64,000 nt of DNA from Arenibacter sp. F26102 (GTDB taxonomy: Bacteria; Bacteroidota; Bacteroidia; Flavobacteriales; Flavobacteriaceae): contig NZ_JALKBC010000003.1 in the NCBI RefSeq assembly GCF_023015865.1, positions 310,001 to 374,000 on the forward strand, given 5' to 3'. A program made the translations under genes and the position numbers. A model generated the notes under the pieces. It was not told where the DNA came from. It did no database searches and saw only the letters and a list, made by a program, of their open reading frames with translations. Shown piece by piece: positions 45,139 through 56,535 of this stretch; the stretch's first letter is position 1, and every line of letters begins with the position of its first letter.

Positions 45139-47322
45139 TTGCCAGCCACCAAAAGAGTATACTTAACTTTCCTAATCTTTGCCTTAGCCCTACCCAGTGC
45201 CGCTCAGAAAAAAAACGAGTCCTTCCGACTTAATATTCGCAAGACTAACGCGCTCATTGAAATAGATGGAATTGGGAACGATTTGGCCTGGCAAAATACT
45301 GACGTGGCAACTAACTTTTATATGGTATTGCCCATGGACACTGGAATGGCCAATGAACCATCTGAAATTCGCATGACCTATGACGAAAACAACCTTTACC
45401 TTTTAGCTACTTTTTATAATGCCACCAAAGGCTCTTACTATGTAGAATCGCTACGGAGGGATTTTAGTTTTGGAAAAAATGACAACTTTTTGTTGTTTAT
45501 GGACCCCTTTAACAATCAGACTACTGGCTACTCCTTTGGATCCAACGCTGCAGGGGCCCAATGGGACGGAACTATGTACGGCGGTGGAAGTGTAGATTTA
45601 AATTGGGACAGCAAATGGATATCGGCAGTAACAAGTGATGAGGAAAAATGGGTCTTTGAAATGGCTATCCCGTTCAAATCCATTCGGTATGAAGACGGGG
45701 TTACGGAATGGGGCATCAATTTTAGCAGATTGGATTTAAAATCGGGAGAAAAATCGAGCTGGACGCCCATCCCACGACAATTTCCCACAGCCTCCCTAGC
45801 CTATACCGGTACCTTGGTCTGGGACTCCCCTCCACCCTCCCCAAAAACAAATTTTTCTGTTATTCCTTATGTCTTGGGCAGTATTAGCGAGGACATGGAA
45901 AATAACACTGGGACCAAGTATGATAAAAAAATTGGAGGTGATGTTAAATTTAGCCTAAGTACTTCCTTGAATTTAGACCTCACCGTTAATCCAGATTTCT
46001 CACAGGTAGAAGTAGATCGACAAGTCACCAATCTAGACCGATTTGAACTTTTTTTTCCCGAAAAAAGACAATTTTTCCTAGAGAACGGAGATCTGTTTGC
46101 CAACTTTGGATATGCCACCATACGCCCTTTCTTCTCAAGAAGAATAGGATTGGGGGTTCCTATAAGAGCTGGCGCCAGAGTTAGCGGAAACCTCAATAAA
46201 AAATGGCGTTTAGGCCTAATGGATATGCAAACCGCCAGCATAGAGGAAACAGGGCTACCTAGTCAGAATTTTGGCGTACTCTCACTACAAAGAAAAGTAT
46301 TTGCAAGGTCTAGCATTGGTCTCATGTTTGTAAATAAGGAATCTATTAATTACCCACAGGATACGGATTCCCTAAGAACCGTTTTCCCAAAGTTTAACCG
46401 AAATGTGGGCTTGGAATATAATTTGGCTTCCGCCAATAATCAATGGACAGGAAAAGCCTTTTTCCTAAAGTCGTTCGCTCCCAATAAGAACGGAAACGGT
46501 ATTACGCAAGCGGCACATTTGGAGTATAAAAGTCGTAAATGGAATTGGCGATTACAGGAAGAATCGGTAGAAGATGACTATACTGCCGAGGTTGGTTTTG
46601 TGCCACGAAATGGGTATATCAATGTAACCTCTTATGTAGGGCATTTATTCTTCCCAAAGAAGAGCACTATTCTAAGTCATGGCCCCAAATTTAGCACCAG
46701 CTATTTTTTCAATGAAAAATTGGAGCGTACAGACAATATTAATCTTTTTGAATATCTGTTGGACTTTCGGGATCGTTCCAAATTAAACCTTGGCGTATCC
46801 GATGAATATGTGGAACTACTATCCCCTTTTGACCCCACAAGATCAGGCAAGGTATCCCTGGACATTGGCACCCAACATCATTGGAATGCCTACACTATGG
46901 ATTTTATTTCAAAACCCCAAAGTATGTTTACCTATTCCTTGGGCGGCCGTTTCGGAGGATATTATTCGGGAGGTAACAGAACCAGTCTTATCAGCGAAGT
47001 GGGCTACCGATTTCAACCCTTTGTTAGCTTAAGCACTAATCTAAGTTATAACAACATTAACTTACCTGCGCCATGGAACAATACAGAATTTTGGCTAATT
47101 GGTTCAGAGATAGATGTTACCTTTACCAACAAACTATTCTTTGCCACCTTGTTCCAATACAATGAACAGTCCAAGAACTTTAATCTAAATTCCCGTTTTC
47201 AATGGCGTTATAAGCCTGCCTCGGACTTATTTTTGGTGTATAGCAACAACTACCTTATAGAACCATTTGAAGGCCGAAATTGGGCCTTGACCTTAAAATT
47301 TACATATTGGTTCAACAAATAA
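45139..47322 (+). CDS. DUF5916 outer-membrane protein with family 9 carbohydrate-binding-like domain
   Basis: A 727-residue protein that starts at TTG, since no ATG lies near the signal peptide 'MPATKRVYLTFLIFALALPS'. Residues about 30-210 form a CBM9-like beta-sandwich ('ALIEIDGIGNDLAWQNTDVA', 'WVFEMAIPFKSIRY'). Residues about 225-727 form the DUF5916 region with alternating strands, ending 'LALTLKFTYWF'-like in 'WALTLKFTYWFNK', as in outer-membrane barrels. 'VEVDRQVTNLDRFELFFPEK' is a family hallmark. Probably surface-exposed; ligand unknown. Confidence 0.87.
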   Translation: MPATKRVYLTFLIFALALPSAAQKKNESFRLNIRKTNALIEIDGIGNDLAWQNTDVATNFYMVLPMDTGMANEPSEIRMTYDENNLYLLATFYNATKGSYYVESLRRDFSFGKNDNFLLFMDPFNNQTTGYSFGSNAAGAQWDGTMYGGGSVDLNWDSKWISAVTSDEEKWVFEMAIPFKSIRYEDGVTEWGINFSRLDLKSGEKSSWTPIPRQFPTASLAYTGTLVWDSPPPSPKTNFSVIPYVLGSISEDMENNTGTKYDKKIGGDVKFSLSTSLNLDLTVNPDFSQVEVDRQVTNLDRFELFFPEKRQFFLENGDLFANFGYATIRPFFSRRIGLGVPIRAGARVSGNLNKKWRLGLMDMQTASIEETGLPSQNFGVLSLQRKVFARSSIGLMFVNKESINYPQDTDSLRTVFPKFNRNVGLEYNLASANNQWTGKAFFLKSFAPNKNGNGITQAAHLEYKSRKWNWRLQEESVEDDYTAEVGFVPRNGYINVTSYVGHLFFPKKSTILSHGPKFSTSYFFNEKLERTDNINLFEYLLDFRDRSKLNLGVSDEYVELLSPFDPTRSGKVSLDIGTQHHWNAYTMDFISKPQSMFTYSLGGRFGGYYSGGNRTSLISEVGYRFQPFVSLSTNLSYNNINLPAPWNNTEFWLIGSEIDVTFTNKLFFATLFQYNEQSKNFNLNSRFQWRYKPASDLFLVYSNNYLIEPFEGRNWALTLKFTYWFNK

Positions 47323-47390
47323 ACTCGGTAAACCAACAAGACCCTAACCATAAATCATTTTCTTTTAAATTTTACAAAAAGGCATTATAC

Positions 47391-48638
47391 ATGAATCGCA
47401 AAATACATTGGGCCGTATTTATAAATAACAGTTCCCAAAAAGATAAGTTCATAAAAAATTTATTGGAGGGCCCACTACCGGCAGGATTTGAAGCCCTTAA
47501 GAATTTAGAGGGCGCCCTATATTCCAAAACTTCCTTAAATGAGTTTATGGACGAAGAGGAAAGGCATGGCATCAAGATAATTAATCAAAATGCAAAGCAG
47601 AGCCTAAAGTCCATGTCCAGCGGAGAACAAAAAAAGGCGCTATTACAATATATATTTCATTTAAAGCCAGATTTTATTGTTTTGGACAATCCCTTCGACA
47701 ATTTGGACAAAAACTCCCAAAAGGACTTAAAAGCCTCCCTCGATCTTATTTCCAATAGCACATTTATCGTCCAACTCATAAGCAGAAGAGCCGACCTACT
47801 ACCTTTTATAACCCATAGGCTGATTTTGGACAATTCCACCATAATATCTATTTCCAATGGTTTATCTGAAGATAAAAAAGGCACTCCATCACCAAATTCT
47901 TCATTTTCTGGTAGAATACCAATGCCTATTACACCTACGGATTATGAAGAGTCCGTTTTAATAGACTGCAGGGACATCAGTGTAGCCTATGGGAATAAAC
48001 ATATACTGAACAATATTAATTGGACGATAAGAAAGGGAGAATTCTGGCAACTTATAGGTAAAAATGGAAGTGGGAAATCAACCTTATTATCAATGATCAC
48101 CGGCGATAACCATAAAGGATACGGACAGGAACTATACCTTTTTGGCCAACAAAAGGGAACTGGGGAAAGTGTTTGGGACATAAAGAAAAGAATTGGGTAT
48201 TACACCCCCTCCATGACCGACAAGTTTTCGGGTCTGCATTCCGCCCTCAACATGGTCATCTCGGGGATGAACGATTCCGTTGGACTCTATTTATTGGCCA
48301 CGGAAAACCAAAGAGCTCTTGCCAAAGAATGGTTGCTTATTTTGGATATGTGGCACCTAAGGGACGTTTATTTCGCCGACCTATCAACGGGCCAACAACG
48401 TATGATTATGACGGCAAGAGCCATGATAAAACATCCGCCATTACTAATTTTGGATGAACCTACTGCAGGTCTGGATGATGAAAGCGCCATGCTTTTTATA
48501 TCCCTTGTCAATAAAATTGCCAGGGAAAGCAAAACTGCCATTGTTTTTGTATCCCATAGGAAAGAACCAGGATTGAAACCCCAATATATCTACGAGTTAA
48601 AAATGTCCCACGAAGGTTCCATTGGAAAAATGATATAA
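47391..48638 (+). CDS. Tandem ABC ATPase (ModF-like) with degenerate first half
   Basis: A 415-residue protein with two ABC domains; the ATG at 47391 has AAAGG nearby and avoids the overlap with DUF5916. Half one (about 1-170) has no Walker A P-loop at its N-terminus ('WAVFINNSSQKDKFIKNLL'). It keeps the signature-like 'MSSGEQKKALLQYI', but its Walker B end reads L-D-N-P, so the catalytic Glu is Asn. Half two (about 185-415) is complete: 'LIGKNGSGKSTLLSMITGD', 'LSTGQQRMIMTARAMIKHPP', 'LILDEPTAGLDDES'. No permease gene is adjacent. Role unknown; the two-ABC layout resembles ModF (PhrA). Confidence 0.82.
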   Translation: MNRKIHWAVFINNSSQKDKFIKNLLEGPLPAGFEALKNLEGALYSKTSLNEFMDEEERHGIKIINQNAKQSLKSMSSGEQKKALLQYIFHLKPDFIVLDNPFDNLDKNSQKDLKASLDLISNSTFIVQLISRRADLLPFITHRLILDNSTIISISNGLSEDKKGTPSPNSSFSGRIPMPITPTDYEESVLIDCRDISVAYGNKHILNNINWTIRKGEFWQLIGKNGSGKSTLLSMITGDNHKGYGQELYLFGQQKGTGESVWDIKKRIGYYTPSMTDKFSGLHSALNMVISGMNDSVGLYLLATENQRALAKEWLLILDMWHLRDVYFADLSTGQQRMIMTARAMIKHPPLLILDEPTAGLDDESAMLFISLVNKIARESKTAIVFVSHRKEPGLKPQYIYELKMSHEGSIGKMI

Positions 48639-48640
48639 AA

Positions 48641-48672
48641 AAAGGCCGCTGAACAGCGGCCTTTTTTTTTTT
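48641..48672. terminator. Bidirectional terminator between ABC ATPase and secDF
   Basis: GGCCGCTG (48645-48652) and CAGCGGCC (48655-48662) form an 8-bp stem with A-run left and T-run right, serving both converging genes. Confidence 0.9.
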
Positions 48673-48696
48673 AATATAGTCGATGGTCAGAGAGAC

Positions 48697-51663
48697 TTAT
48701 TTATCCTCTTCGCCAGTTTGGGTTTTTCTTTTCAATGTATCGTACATTACTGGAGTAGCAATGAACAAAGATGAATAAGTACCCACAATGACACCAATAA
48801 TCATCGCGAACATAAATCCTCTTAAGGATTCACCTCCAAAAATAAATATCGACAACAATACCACTAAGGTAGTCATGGAGGTATTTAAGGTTCTACTTAA
48901 GGTACTGTTCAAGGCCAAGTTGGTGTTTTCACCTGCTTTCCATCCTTTCTCGGCTATAATCTCCCTAATACGGTCGAATACTACCACGGTATCATTCAAG
49001 GAATAACCAATAACAGTTAATATTGCAGCGATAAAGGCCTGATCGATCTCCATATTAAAAGGCATTAGCTTACCAAAAATGGAGAACACACCCAATACGA
49101 TCAATATATCATGGAATACAGCTGCTACAGCACCTAATGAGAACTGCCATTTACGGAACCTAAAAAGAATATAAAGGAATACTACAGCCAAAGAACCAAT
49201 AATGGCCAGGAAGGCATTCTTTTTAATATCATCCGCTATGGTTGGACCCACTTTAACGGATTGAAGGATACCTAAGGCTTTATCACCACTACCGATAGTA
49301 AAATCTTCAAAACTGGTACCATCCGGTAGGTATTTTTGTAGGGAAGTATAAAGTTTATTCTGAATTTCATTATCCACTTCTATTCCTTCAACATCCACTT
49401 TATAAGGAGTGGTAATTTTTATTTGATTGGCCTCTCCATATGTCTTAACATTGGTACCACTACCGAAAACGGCATTTAGCTCAGAAGCAATCTCGGATGG
49501 ATTAACCATTTTCTCAAATCTTACTGTATAAGAACGACCTCCAACAAAATCCACGCCTTGCTGTAAACCTTGGGTAAATAATGAAAATAGACCTATTGCC
49601 ACCAAAATTGAAGAAACTATGTAAGCAATCTTTCTCTTGGACAAGAAATCGATACTGATATTCTTGAACAGGTTTTTGGTCATTGCCGTGGAGAAATCCA
49701 ATTTTCTTCCTTTTCCGCTAACATACCAATCAACCAAAAGTCTGGTAATAAATATAGCCGTAAACAATGAGGTAACAATACCTATTAATAAAGTAGTGGC
49801 AAAACCTTTAATAGGCCCTGAACCAAAAACAAATAATATAAGCGCCGTTAAACCAGTGGTTATGTTGGCATCCAATATGGAAGACAATGCATTTCCAAAA
49901 CCATCTGCAATAGCCTGACTCTGTCCTTTACCTTTTGCCAACTCCTCCTTAATACGTTCAAAGATAAGTACGTTAGCATCCACGGACATACCTATGGTCA
50001 ATACGATACCGGCAATTCCTGGAAGGGTCAATACCGCATTTAGGCTAACCAATACTCCAAAAATCAACAAGATGTTCAGAAGCAGGGCCATATCTGCAAA
50101 AATTCCTGCTTTACCGTAGTAAAAAACCATCCATACCAATACGATGGCCATGGCGATCATAAAGGAAAAGAATCCACTGCTGATGGCTTCCTGTCCTAAG
50201 GAAGGTCCTACAATTTCAGATTGAATAATTTCGGCAGAGGCAGGTAATTTACCAGCTCTTAAAACGTTGGCAATATCCTTGGTCTCATTAATGGTAAAAG
50301 TTCCCGTAATCTCTGAGCGACCACCAGAAATAGGTCCTGAAGAAACTCCAGGAGCGGTATATACCTTATTATCCAAAACAATGGCTATACCGGTCTGATT
50401 ATTAAAAGCATCACCGGTTAATTTCTCCCATTCCTTTGCCCCTTTGGTATTCATGGTCATTGAAACCGCAGGTTTGTTATATTGATCAAAAGTATCCGAA
50501 GCATCGGAAACAACATCTCCACTGATTCTTGGAGTATTATCCCTGTTTGATTTCAAGGCATATAATTCAACTACTTCCGAACCTTCAGTAGGACGTTCCC
50601 AAACAAATTTAACGAACTGTATATCTGCCGGAATTAAACGACGGATTTCTTTCATTCTAAGGTACTCCCCTATTTTAGCCGTATCCTGAATAGCTGCACT
50701 AACCAAAGCATTTCCGTTAGGATTCGCAGGTATCAACAAACTAAACAAAGGATTAACGTCTTGGGAAAAATCCAATGAATCTTGGGCAACATCGGACAAC
50801 AAGGAATCCAATTCCGATTCCGGTTTTACTGCCGCTTCAGGTTTCTCTACCTCCACCAACGTCTTTAATCTTTCATTCGCCGCCTGTAAAAAAGTGCTTA
50901 AACTAGGATTACTTTGCTTATAAGTTTCCCAAAATTCCAATTGAGCCGTACTGGACAACAAATCCTGCGCACGTCCAATATCCCTTGCACCTGGCAATTC
51001 CACCAAAATACGGCCAGAATTTCCTTCACGCTGAATATTGGGTTGAGTAACACCAAAACCATCTATACGCTCACGAAGTACTTCGAAAGCAGAAACAATG
51101 GACTCATCAATCTTAGTTCTAATGATTGGTTTTACCTGGTCGTCGGTCATTTGAAAATTAATGACATCACTAAGACCTTTATTCGCAAAAATATCAGGGG
51201 AAGCTAATTTGGTATCTCCTTTTAACTTGTCGAAAGATTCAAAAAACAAATCTATATAGGTAGCATCACTACTTTTAGAAGCGTTATCGGCATCTGCCAA
51301 GGCTTTGTTGAAAACCGGATTCTTTGTATTGTTGGCAAGACCTTTTAAAATGTCCTTAATAGATATTTGAAGGGTAACATTAATACCTCCCTTTAAATCC
51401 AGACCTTTATTTAGCTCCTTTTTCTTGGCTTCGTCATAGCTGGTAAATCCTAAAATTGAATTACTTCCTATGGAGTCTAAATATTGTGCTTCCAGCGCCT
51501 CCCTTTTCTCAAGGTAATCTTCTTCAGATTCTGAAATTTTGTTCGTAGCAAAGACAGTTGCATCCTTTTCTACTTTATTGGTGATAAAAGTGTAGGATAG
51601 CTGATAAATACTAACTAGCCCAAACAAAAAAGCGAAAAGCTTTATAAGTCCTTTATTTTGCAT
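48697..51663 (-). CDS. secDF: Fused protein translocase subunit SecDF
   Basis: A 988-residue fusion of SecD (about residues 1-640) and SecF (about 655-988), with twelve membrane segments expected. SecD hallmarks are 'LDLKGGINVTLQISI', 'GVTQPNIQREGNSGRILVEL', 'GRSEITGTFTINETKDIANV' and 'IGMSVDANVLIFERIKEEL'. SecF hallmarks are 'GVDFVGGRSYTVRF' and 'IGYSLNDTVVVFDRIREII'. It uses proton motive force to pull exported proteins to the periplasm. A low-complexity insertion at about 270-300 (Glu/Pro/Asp) lies in the periplasmic region. Confidence 0.96.
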   Translation of the reverse strand: MQNKGLIKLFAFLFGLVSIYQLSYTFITNKVEKDATVFATNKISESEEDYLEKREALEAQYLDSIGSNSILGFTSYDEAKKKELNKGLDLKGGINVTLQISIKDILKGLANNTKNPVFNKALADADNASKSSDATYIDLFFESFDKLKGDTKLASPDIFANKGLSDVINFQMTDDQVKPIIRTKIDESIVSAFEVLRERIDGFGVTQPNIQREGNSGRILVELPGARDIGRAQDLLSSTAQLEFWETYKQSNPSLSTFLQAANERLKTLVEVEKPEAAVKPESELDSLLSDVAQDSLDFSQDVNPLFSLLIPANPNGNALVSAAIQDTAKIGEYLRMKEIRRLIPADIQFVKFVWERPTEGSEVVELYALKSNRDNTPRISGDVVSDASDTFDQYNKPAVSMTMNTKGAKEWEKLTGDAFNNQTGIAIVLDNKVYTAPGVSSGPISGGRSEITGTFTINETKDIANVLRAGKLPASAEIIQSEIVGPSLGQEAISSGFFSFMIAMAIVLVWMVFYYGKAGIFADMALLLNILLIFGVLVSLNAVLTLPGIAGIVLTIGMSVDANVLIFERIKEELAKGKGQSQAIADGFGNALSSILDANITTGLTALILFVFGSGPIKGFATTLLIGIVTSLFTAIFITRLLVDWYVSGKGRKLDFSTAMTKNLFKNISIDFLSKRKIAYIVSSILVAIGLFSLFTQGLQQGVDFVGGRSYTVRFEKMVNPSEIASELNAVFGSGTNVKTYGEANQIKITTPYKVDVEGIEVDNEIQNKLYTSLQKYLPDGTSFEDFTIGSGDKALGILQSVKVGPTIADDIKKNAFLAIIGSLAVVFLYILFRFRKWQFSLGAVAAVFHDILIVLGVFSIFGKLMPFNMEIDQAFIAAILTVIGYSLNDTVVVFDRIREIIAEKGWKAGENTNLALNSTLSRTLNTSMTTLVVLLSIFIFGGESLRGFMFAMIIGVIVGTYSSLFIATPVMYDTLKRKTQTGEEDK

Positions 51664-51702
51664 TGGTTATTTTATTTTAAAATGGTATTCTTAAATAGCG
51701 TG

Positions 51703-51733
51703 CAAATATATTATTTCCCATAGGAACTAACAA
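51703..51733 (-). promoter_or_regulatory. Consensus promoter for secDF
   Basis: On the minus strand TTG (51731-51733), 20-bp spacer and TATATTTG (51703-51710) form a complete promoter 39 bp before the secDF ATG. It sits just after the hairpin that probably ends mdh, so secDF is expressed independently. Confidence 0.75.
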
Positions 51734-51755
51734 TATATTTATCAGTTTTATAAAA

Positions 51756-51810
51756 TGAGGGCATCCGCCCCGTTCCGATGTTACTCGGAAACCTATGGGA
51801 CGGATGCCCT
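51756..51810 (-). terminator. Long hairpin between mdh and secDF
   Basis: GGGCATCCG (51759-51767) pairs with CGGATGCCC (51801-51809), and the interior adds GTTCCGA with TCGGAAAC. On the minus strand it is followed by the T-rich ATTTTAT. It probably terminates mdh, although the stem is longer than needed and the U-tract is weak. Confidence 0.6.
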
Positions 51811-51833
51811 AAATATTTGTCAACCCCAATGAA

Positions 51834-52760
51834 TTAAAGGGCCAATAAGCTATTTGTCTTTCTTACACCTTCTGCACTTTCTTTCATTTTTGCTTTTTCA
51901 GCATCGGCCAAATCTATTTTTACAATTTTTTCGATACCATTTTTACCCAAAAGTACCGGAACACCTATACAAATATCATTTAAACCGTACTCACCTTCCA
52001 GGAAGGCAGAACATGGGAACATCTTCTTTTGATCGCAAGCAATAGCCTGTACCATAGAAGAAACAGCTGCACCCGGCGCATACCAAGCACTTGTACCCAA
52101 TAATTTGGTAAGGGTAGCACCTCCTACTTTGGTATCCTCAGAAACTTGGGCCAATCGATCTTCCGACAAAAATTCTGATACCTTAATACTATTTCTTGTG
52201 GCATGGGCCGTAAGGGGTACCATTCCAGTATCACTATGCCCGCCAATTACCATTCCATCTACATCAGAAATAGGAGCCTCCAATGCCTCGGCCAATCTGT
52301 ATTTAAACCTTGCACTATCCAAAGCACCACCCATTCCTATTATCCTATTCTTTGGTAAATCGGTAGTTTTGTGCACCAAATAGGTCATGGTATCCATTGG
52401 ATTACTAACTACAATCAGAATTACATTTGGAGAATGTTCAATTAAATTTGAAGATACCGTTTTTACAATACCTGCGTTTATTCCGATCAACTCCTCGCGG
52501 GTCATTCCAGGCTTACGAGGAATACCTGATGTAATAATAGCCACGTCGCTTCCTGCGGTTTTGCTATAATCATTTGTGACTCCTGTTATTTTGGTATCAA
52601 AACCATTCAATGAAGCTGTTTGCATTAAATCCATGGCCTTACCTTCAGCAAAACCTTCCTTAATATCCAACACAACTACTTCTGATGCAAAATTCTTTAT
52701 AGCAATGTACTCTGCACAACTTGCGCCAACAGCACCTGCCCCAACAACGGTAACTTTCAT
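51834..52760 (-). CDS. mdh: Malate dehydrogenase
   Basis: A 308-residue LDH-like malate dehydrogenase that oxidises malate to oxaloacetate in the TCA cycle. The N-terminal Rossmann motif 'VTVVGAGAVGASCAEYIA' and the substrate motif 'TSGIPRKPGMTREELIGIN' with its Arg residues are intact, as is the catalytic His in 'MVIGGHSDTGMVPL'. It belongs to the type found in Bacteroidota and Chlorobi. Single gene between two terminator or promoter signals. Confidence 0.96.
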   Translation of the reverse strand: MKVTVVGAGAVGASCAEYIAIKNFASEVVVLDIKEGFAEGKAMDLMQTASLNGFDTKITGVTNDYSKTAGSDVAIITSGIPRKPGMTREELIGINAGIVKTVSSNLIEHSPNVILIVVSNPMDTMTYLVHKTTDLPKNRIIGMGGALDSARFKYRLAEALEAPISDVDGMVIGGHSDTGMVPLTAHATRNSIKVSEFLSEDRLAQVSEDTKVGGATLTKLLGTSAWYAPGAAVSSMVQAIACDQKKMFPCSAFLEGEYGLNDICIGVPVLLGKNGIEKIVKIDLADAEKAKMKESAEGVRKTNSLLAL

Positions 52761-52791
52761 TATAAGGTTATTTTAAGTTAAATTTTATGCC

Positions 52792-52818
52792 CAAAAATAC
52801 TGATTTTTAACAGAACAA
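52792..52818 (-). promoter_or_regulatory. Promoter for mdh
   Basis: On the minus strand TATTTTTG (52792-52799) matches TAnnTTTG, 31 bp before the ATG. The nearest TTG is at 16 bp spacing (52816-52818), a little short. Confidence 0.5.
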
Positions 52819-53057
52819 TACCACCATATCCATAGAAACCACCTAAATTTTATTGGAAGGTAGATTTTATCATTTTTCAGTAGTGTTTACAAAATTGGAT
52901 GGCCAAATGCGGCCTTTACCAATTTATACTGAACGTAATAAAATGACCTTTTATCGAAAAAAGTTAAAATACCGTTCCATACATCGAATTTATACAATAG
53001 ACAGCTAAGAGTCCACGTTCACTATTAAGTACCAAATCTTAAGAAAAATCCTACAAA

Positions 53058-53426
53058 ATGAAAAAAGTATTTTCATTCTTTGCAATAATTGGCATCCTAC
53101 TTGCCAGTAATTGCACTAGAATTACAGAGAACAATGACCCGGTCATTGGGATATGGTCCCATCTCTCGGCAGATGGTGGCACCACCCAAAAACAGACCCT
53201 TAGACAGGAGTGGATTTTTAACGATGCCTATTTAGGCAGATACCACACCTATCAGAACAAAAAGTTAACTATTATTTCTGATTTTAAATGGGTTCGGAAA
53301 GACAGCCTATACTTTATTTCCTACCCTGGTTTGGAAAAAGAAGAGGATGTAGTACTTATGACAGAATCTGAAATCGGAGTAATACTGGCCGACAATGACG
53401 GCAACGTTTTAGCCATTAGGGAATAA
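53058..53426 (+). CDS. Small exported protein, possible lipoprotein
   Basis: A 122-residue protein with a hydrophobic N-terminus ('VFSFFAIIGILLASNC'). The Cys at 19 may be lipidated, but Asn directly before it departs from the usual lipobox, so this is unsure. The mature part is beta-rich ('VIGIWSHLSADGGTTQKQTL') and looks like the lipocalin-like small lipoproteins of Bacteroidota. Alone between mdh and a convergent DUF6588 gene. Function unknown. Confidence 0.65.
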   Translation: MKKVFSFFAIIGILLASNCTRITENNDPVIGIWSHLSADGGTTQKQTLRQEWIFNDAYLGRYHTYQNKKLTIISDFKWVRKDSLYFISYPGLEKEEDVVLMTESEIGVILADNDGNVLAIRE

Positions 53427-53449
53427 AAAACAAAGGGTAAATTTTGGAT

Positions 53450-54460
53450 TTATCTAAATCCAAAATTTACTCCTATTGTAAGGTTATTGAATTCGGCCAA
53501 TGAATAATCTGCATGTAGCCTGAAGAATCCAAGTTTTAACTTGGCACCCAAAGTTCCCGAGACTCCACTTGCCTTTCTGGTCAAAGAAAAAGGATCCACA
53601 TAGGTTTCTTGAAAAGGACCCGATTGCACTCTGTATGTCCCTAAAACATCTGTTGTAGATTTACCGGAGACATATCCAATGCCCCCATAAAAATTAATCA
53701 CAGGAAGTTTAGTCGAGGCAATTGCCTGAAATGTTAAAACATTCATATCTATATCTATCTTCTGGTCACTCCCGTCCACAATACTACTATTGGTAAAATC
53801 GTAAGTAGCATTCAATTGCGTATAACCAATCACCCCAGAAAGTGCAACTGGCAATATTTTATCGGCAGGCAACAATTTAGAAAAGTCGTATTGTAGGCCT
53901 ACCCCATATAATCCAACAGCAACATCATCCGTATCTATTTTAGGCAAAAATCTCGCCTTCACTTCCAACCCTTTTATCAAACCTACACTGACCTGCAAAA
54001 AGGCCGTAGGTATAAAATTAATATTTTCAGAAGCCAGTCCCGTCGGCAATTCAAATTCTTCCCTTGTTGTAAGAGGACCAACCTCTCCTTCCACAAAGAC
54101 ACGTATGCCCTCCAAATCCCCTAAAGCGGTTGAAACTGGCTTTGAGCTACTACCATCCACGAACTGAAGATTCTCATAGTCGGCCGTATTTAATACGAAA
54201 GACTTTTTATCCTCCTTATTCTTAAACGACGTCATATTCCCGATTATTGAAATCTCAAAACCTCCTAAAGGTTTTGAATCAGCAGAATTGTACCAACCGT
54301 TGGCAAGGCTATAGATCGCACCTTCAGACACAGGTCCAAAATAACTATCGCTAAATTTTTCCGCATCATCAATCCCTGCAGCAAATAATTCATTCACATT
54401 GGATTGTGAATATCCGATTGCACTTAAAAACAAGATACCTGTTAAAATTAAATACTTCAT
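53450..54460 (-). CDS. DUF6588 family outer-membrane protein
   Basis: A 336-residue protein with a signal peptide ending 'IGYSQ'. The mature part is beta-rich with alternating residues and ends in Phe-Arg ('NLTIGVNFGFR'), consistent with a small outer-membrane barrel. 'NVNELFAAGIDDAEKFSDSY' at the mature start is typical of DUF6588. Its start is about 25 bp beyond the gyrB terminator, so the promoter must lie in a short space or the gene is read by leak-through. Function unknown. Confidence 0.75.
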   Translation of the reverse strand: MKYLILTGILFLSAIGYSQSNVNELFAAGIDDAEKFSDSYFGPVSEGAIYSLANGWYNSADSKPLGGFEISIIGNMTSFKNKEDKKSFVLNTADYENLQFVDGSSSKPVSTALGDLEGIRVFVEGEVGPLTTREEFELPTGLASENINFIPTAFLQVSVGLIKGLEVKARFLPKIDTDDVAVGLYGVGLQYDFSKLLPADKILPVALSGVIGYTQLNATYDFTNSSIVDGSDQKIDIDMNVLTFQAIASTKLPVINFYGGIGYVSGKSTTDVLGTYRVQSGPFQETYVDPFSLTRKASGVSGTLGAKLKLGFFRLHADYSLAEFNNLTIGVNFGFR

Positions 54461-54484
54461 GACTAATAGATTTTGGTTAAAACT

Positions 54485-54515
54485 AAAAAACTCGCACCAG
54501 TGGTGCGAGTTTTTG
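54485..54515 (-). terminator. Terminator of gyrB
   Basis: CTCGCACCA (54491-54499) and TGGTGCGAG (54501-54509) form a strong stem; on the minus strand it is followed by TTTTTTAGTTTT. Confidence 0.88.
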
Positions 54516-54533
54516 TTGTGTAAACACTATTTT

Positions 54534-56504
<1,971 letters not shown>

Positions 56505-56527
56505 TCATTATAATTTTAGCAATCCTA

Positions 56528-56535
56528 CAAATATA
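56528..56535 (-). promoter_or_regulatory. -7 box for gyrB
   Basis: The minus strand reads TATATTTG, matching TAnnTTTG, 38 bp before the gyrB ATG. No TTG lies at 19-21 bp. Confidence 0.5.
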
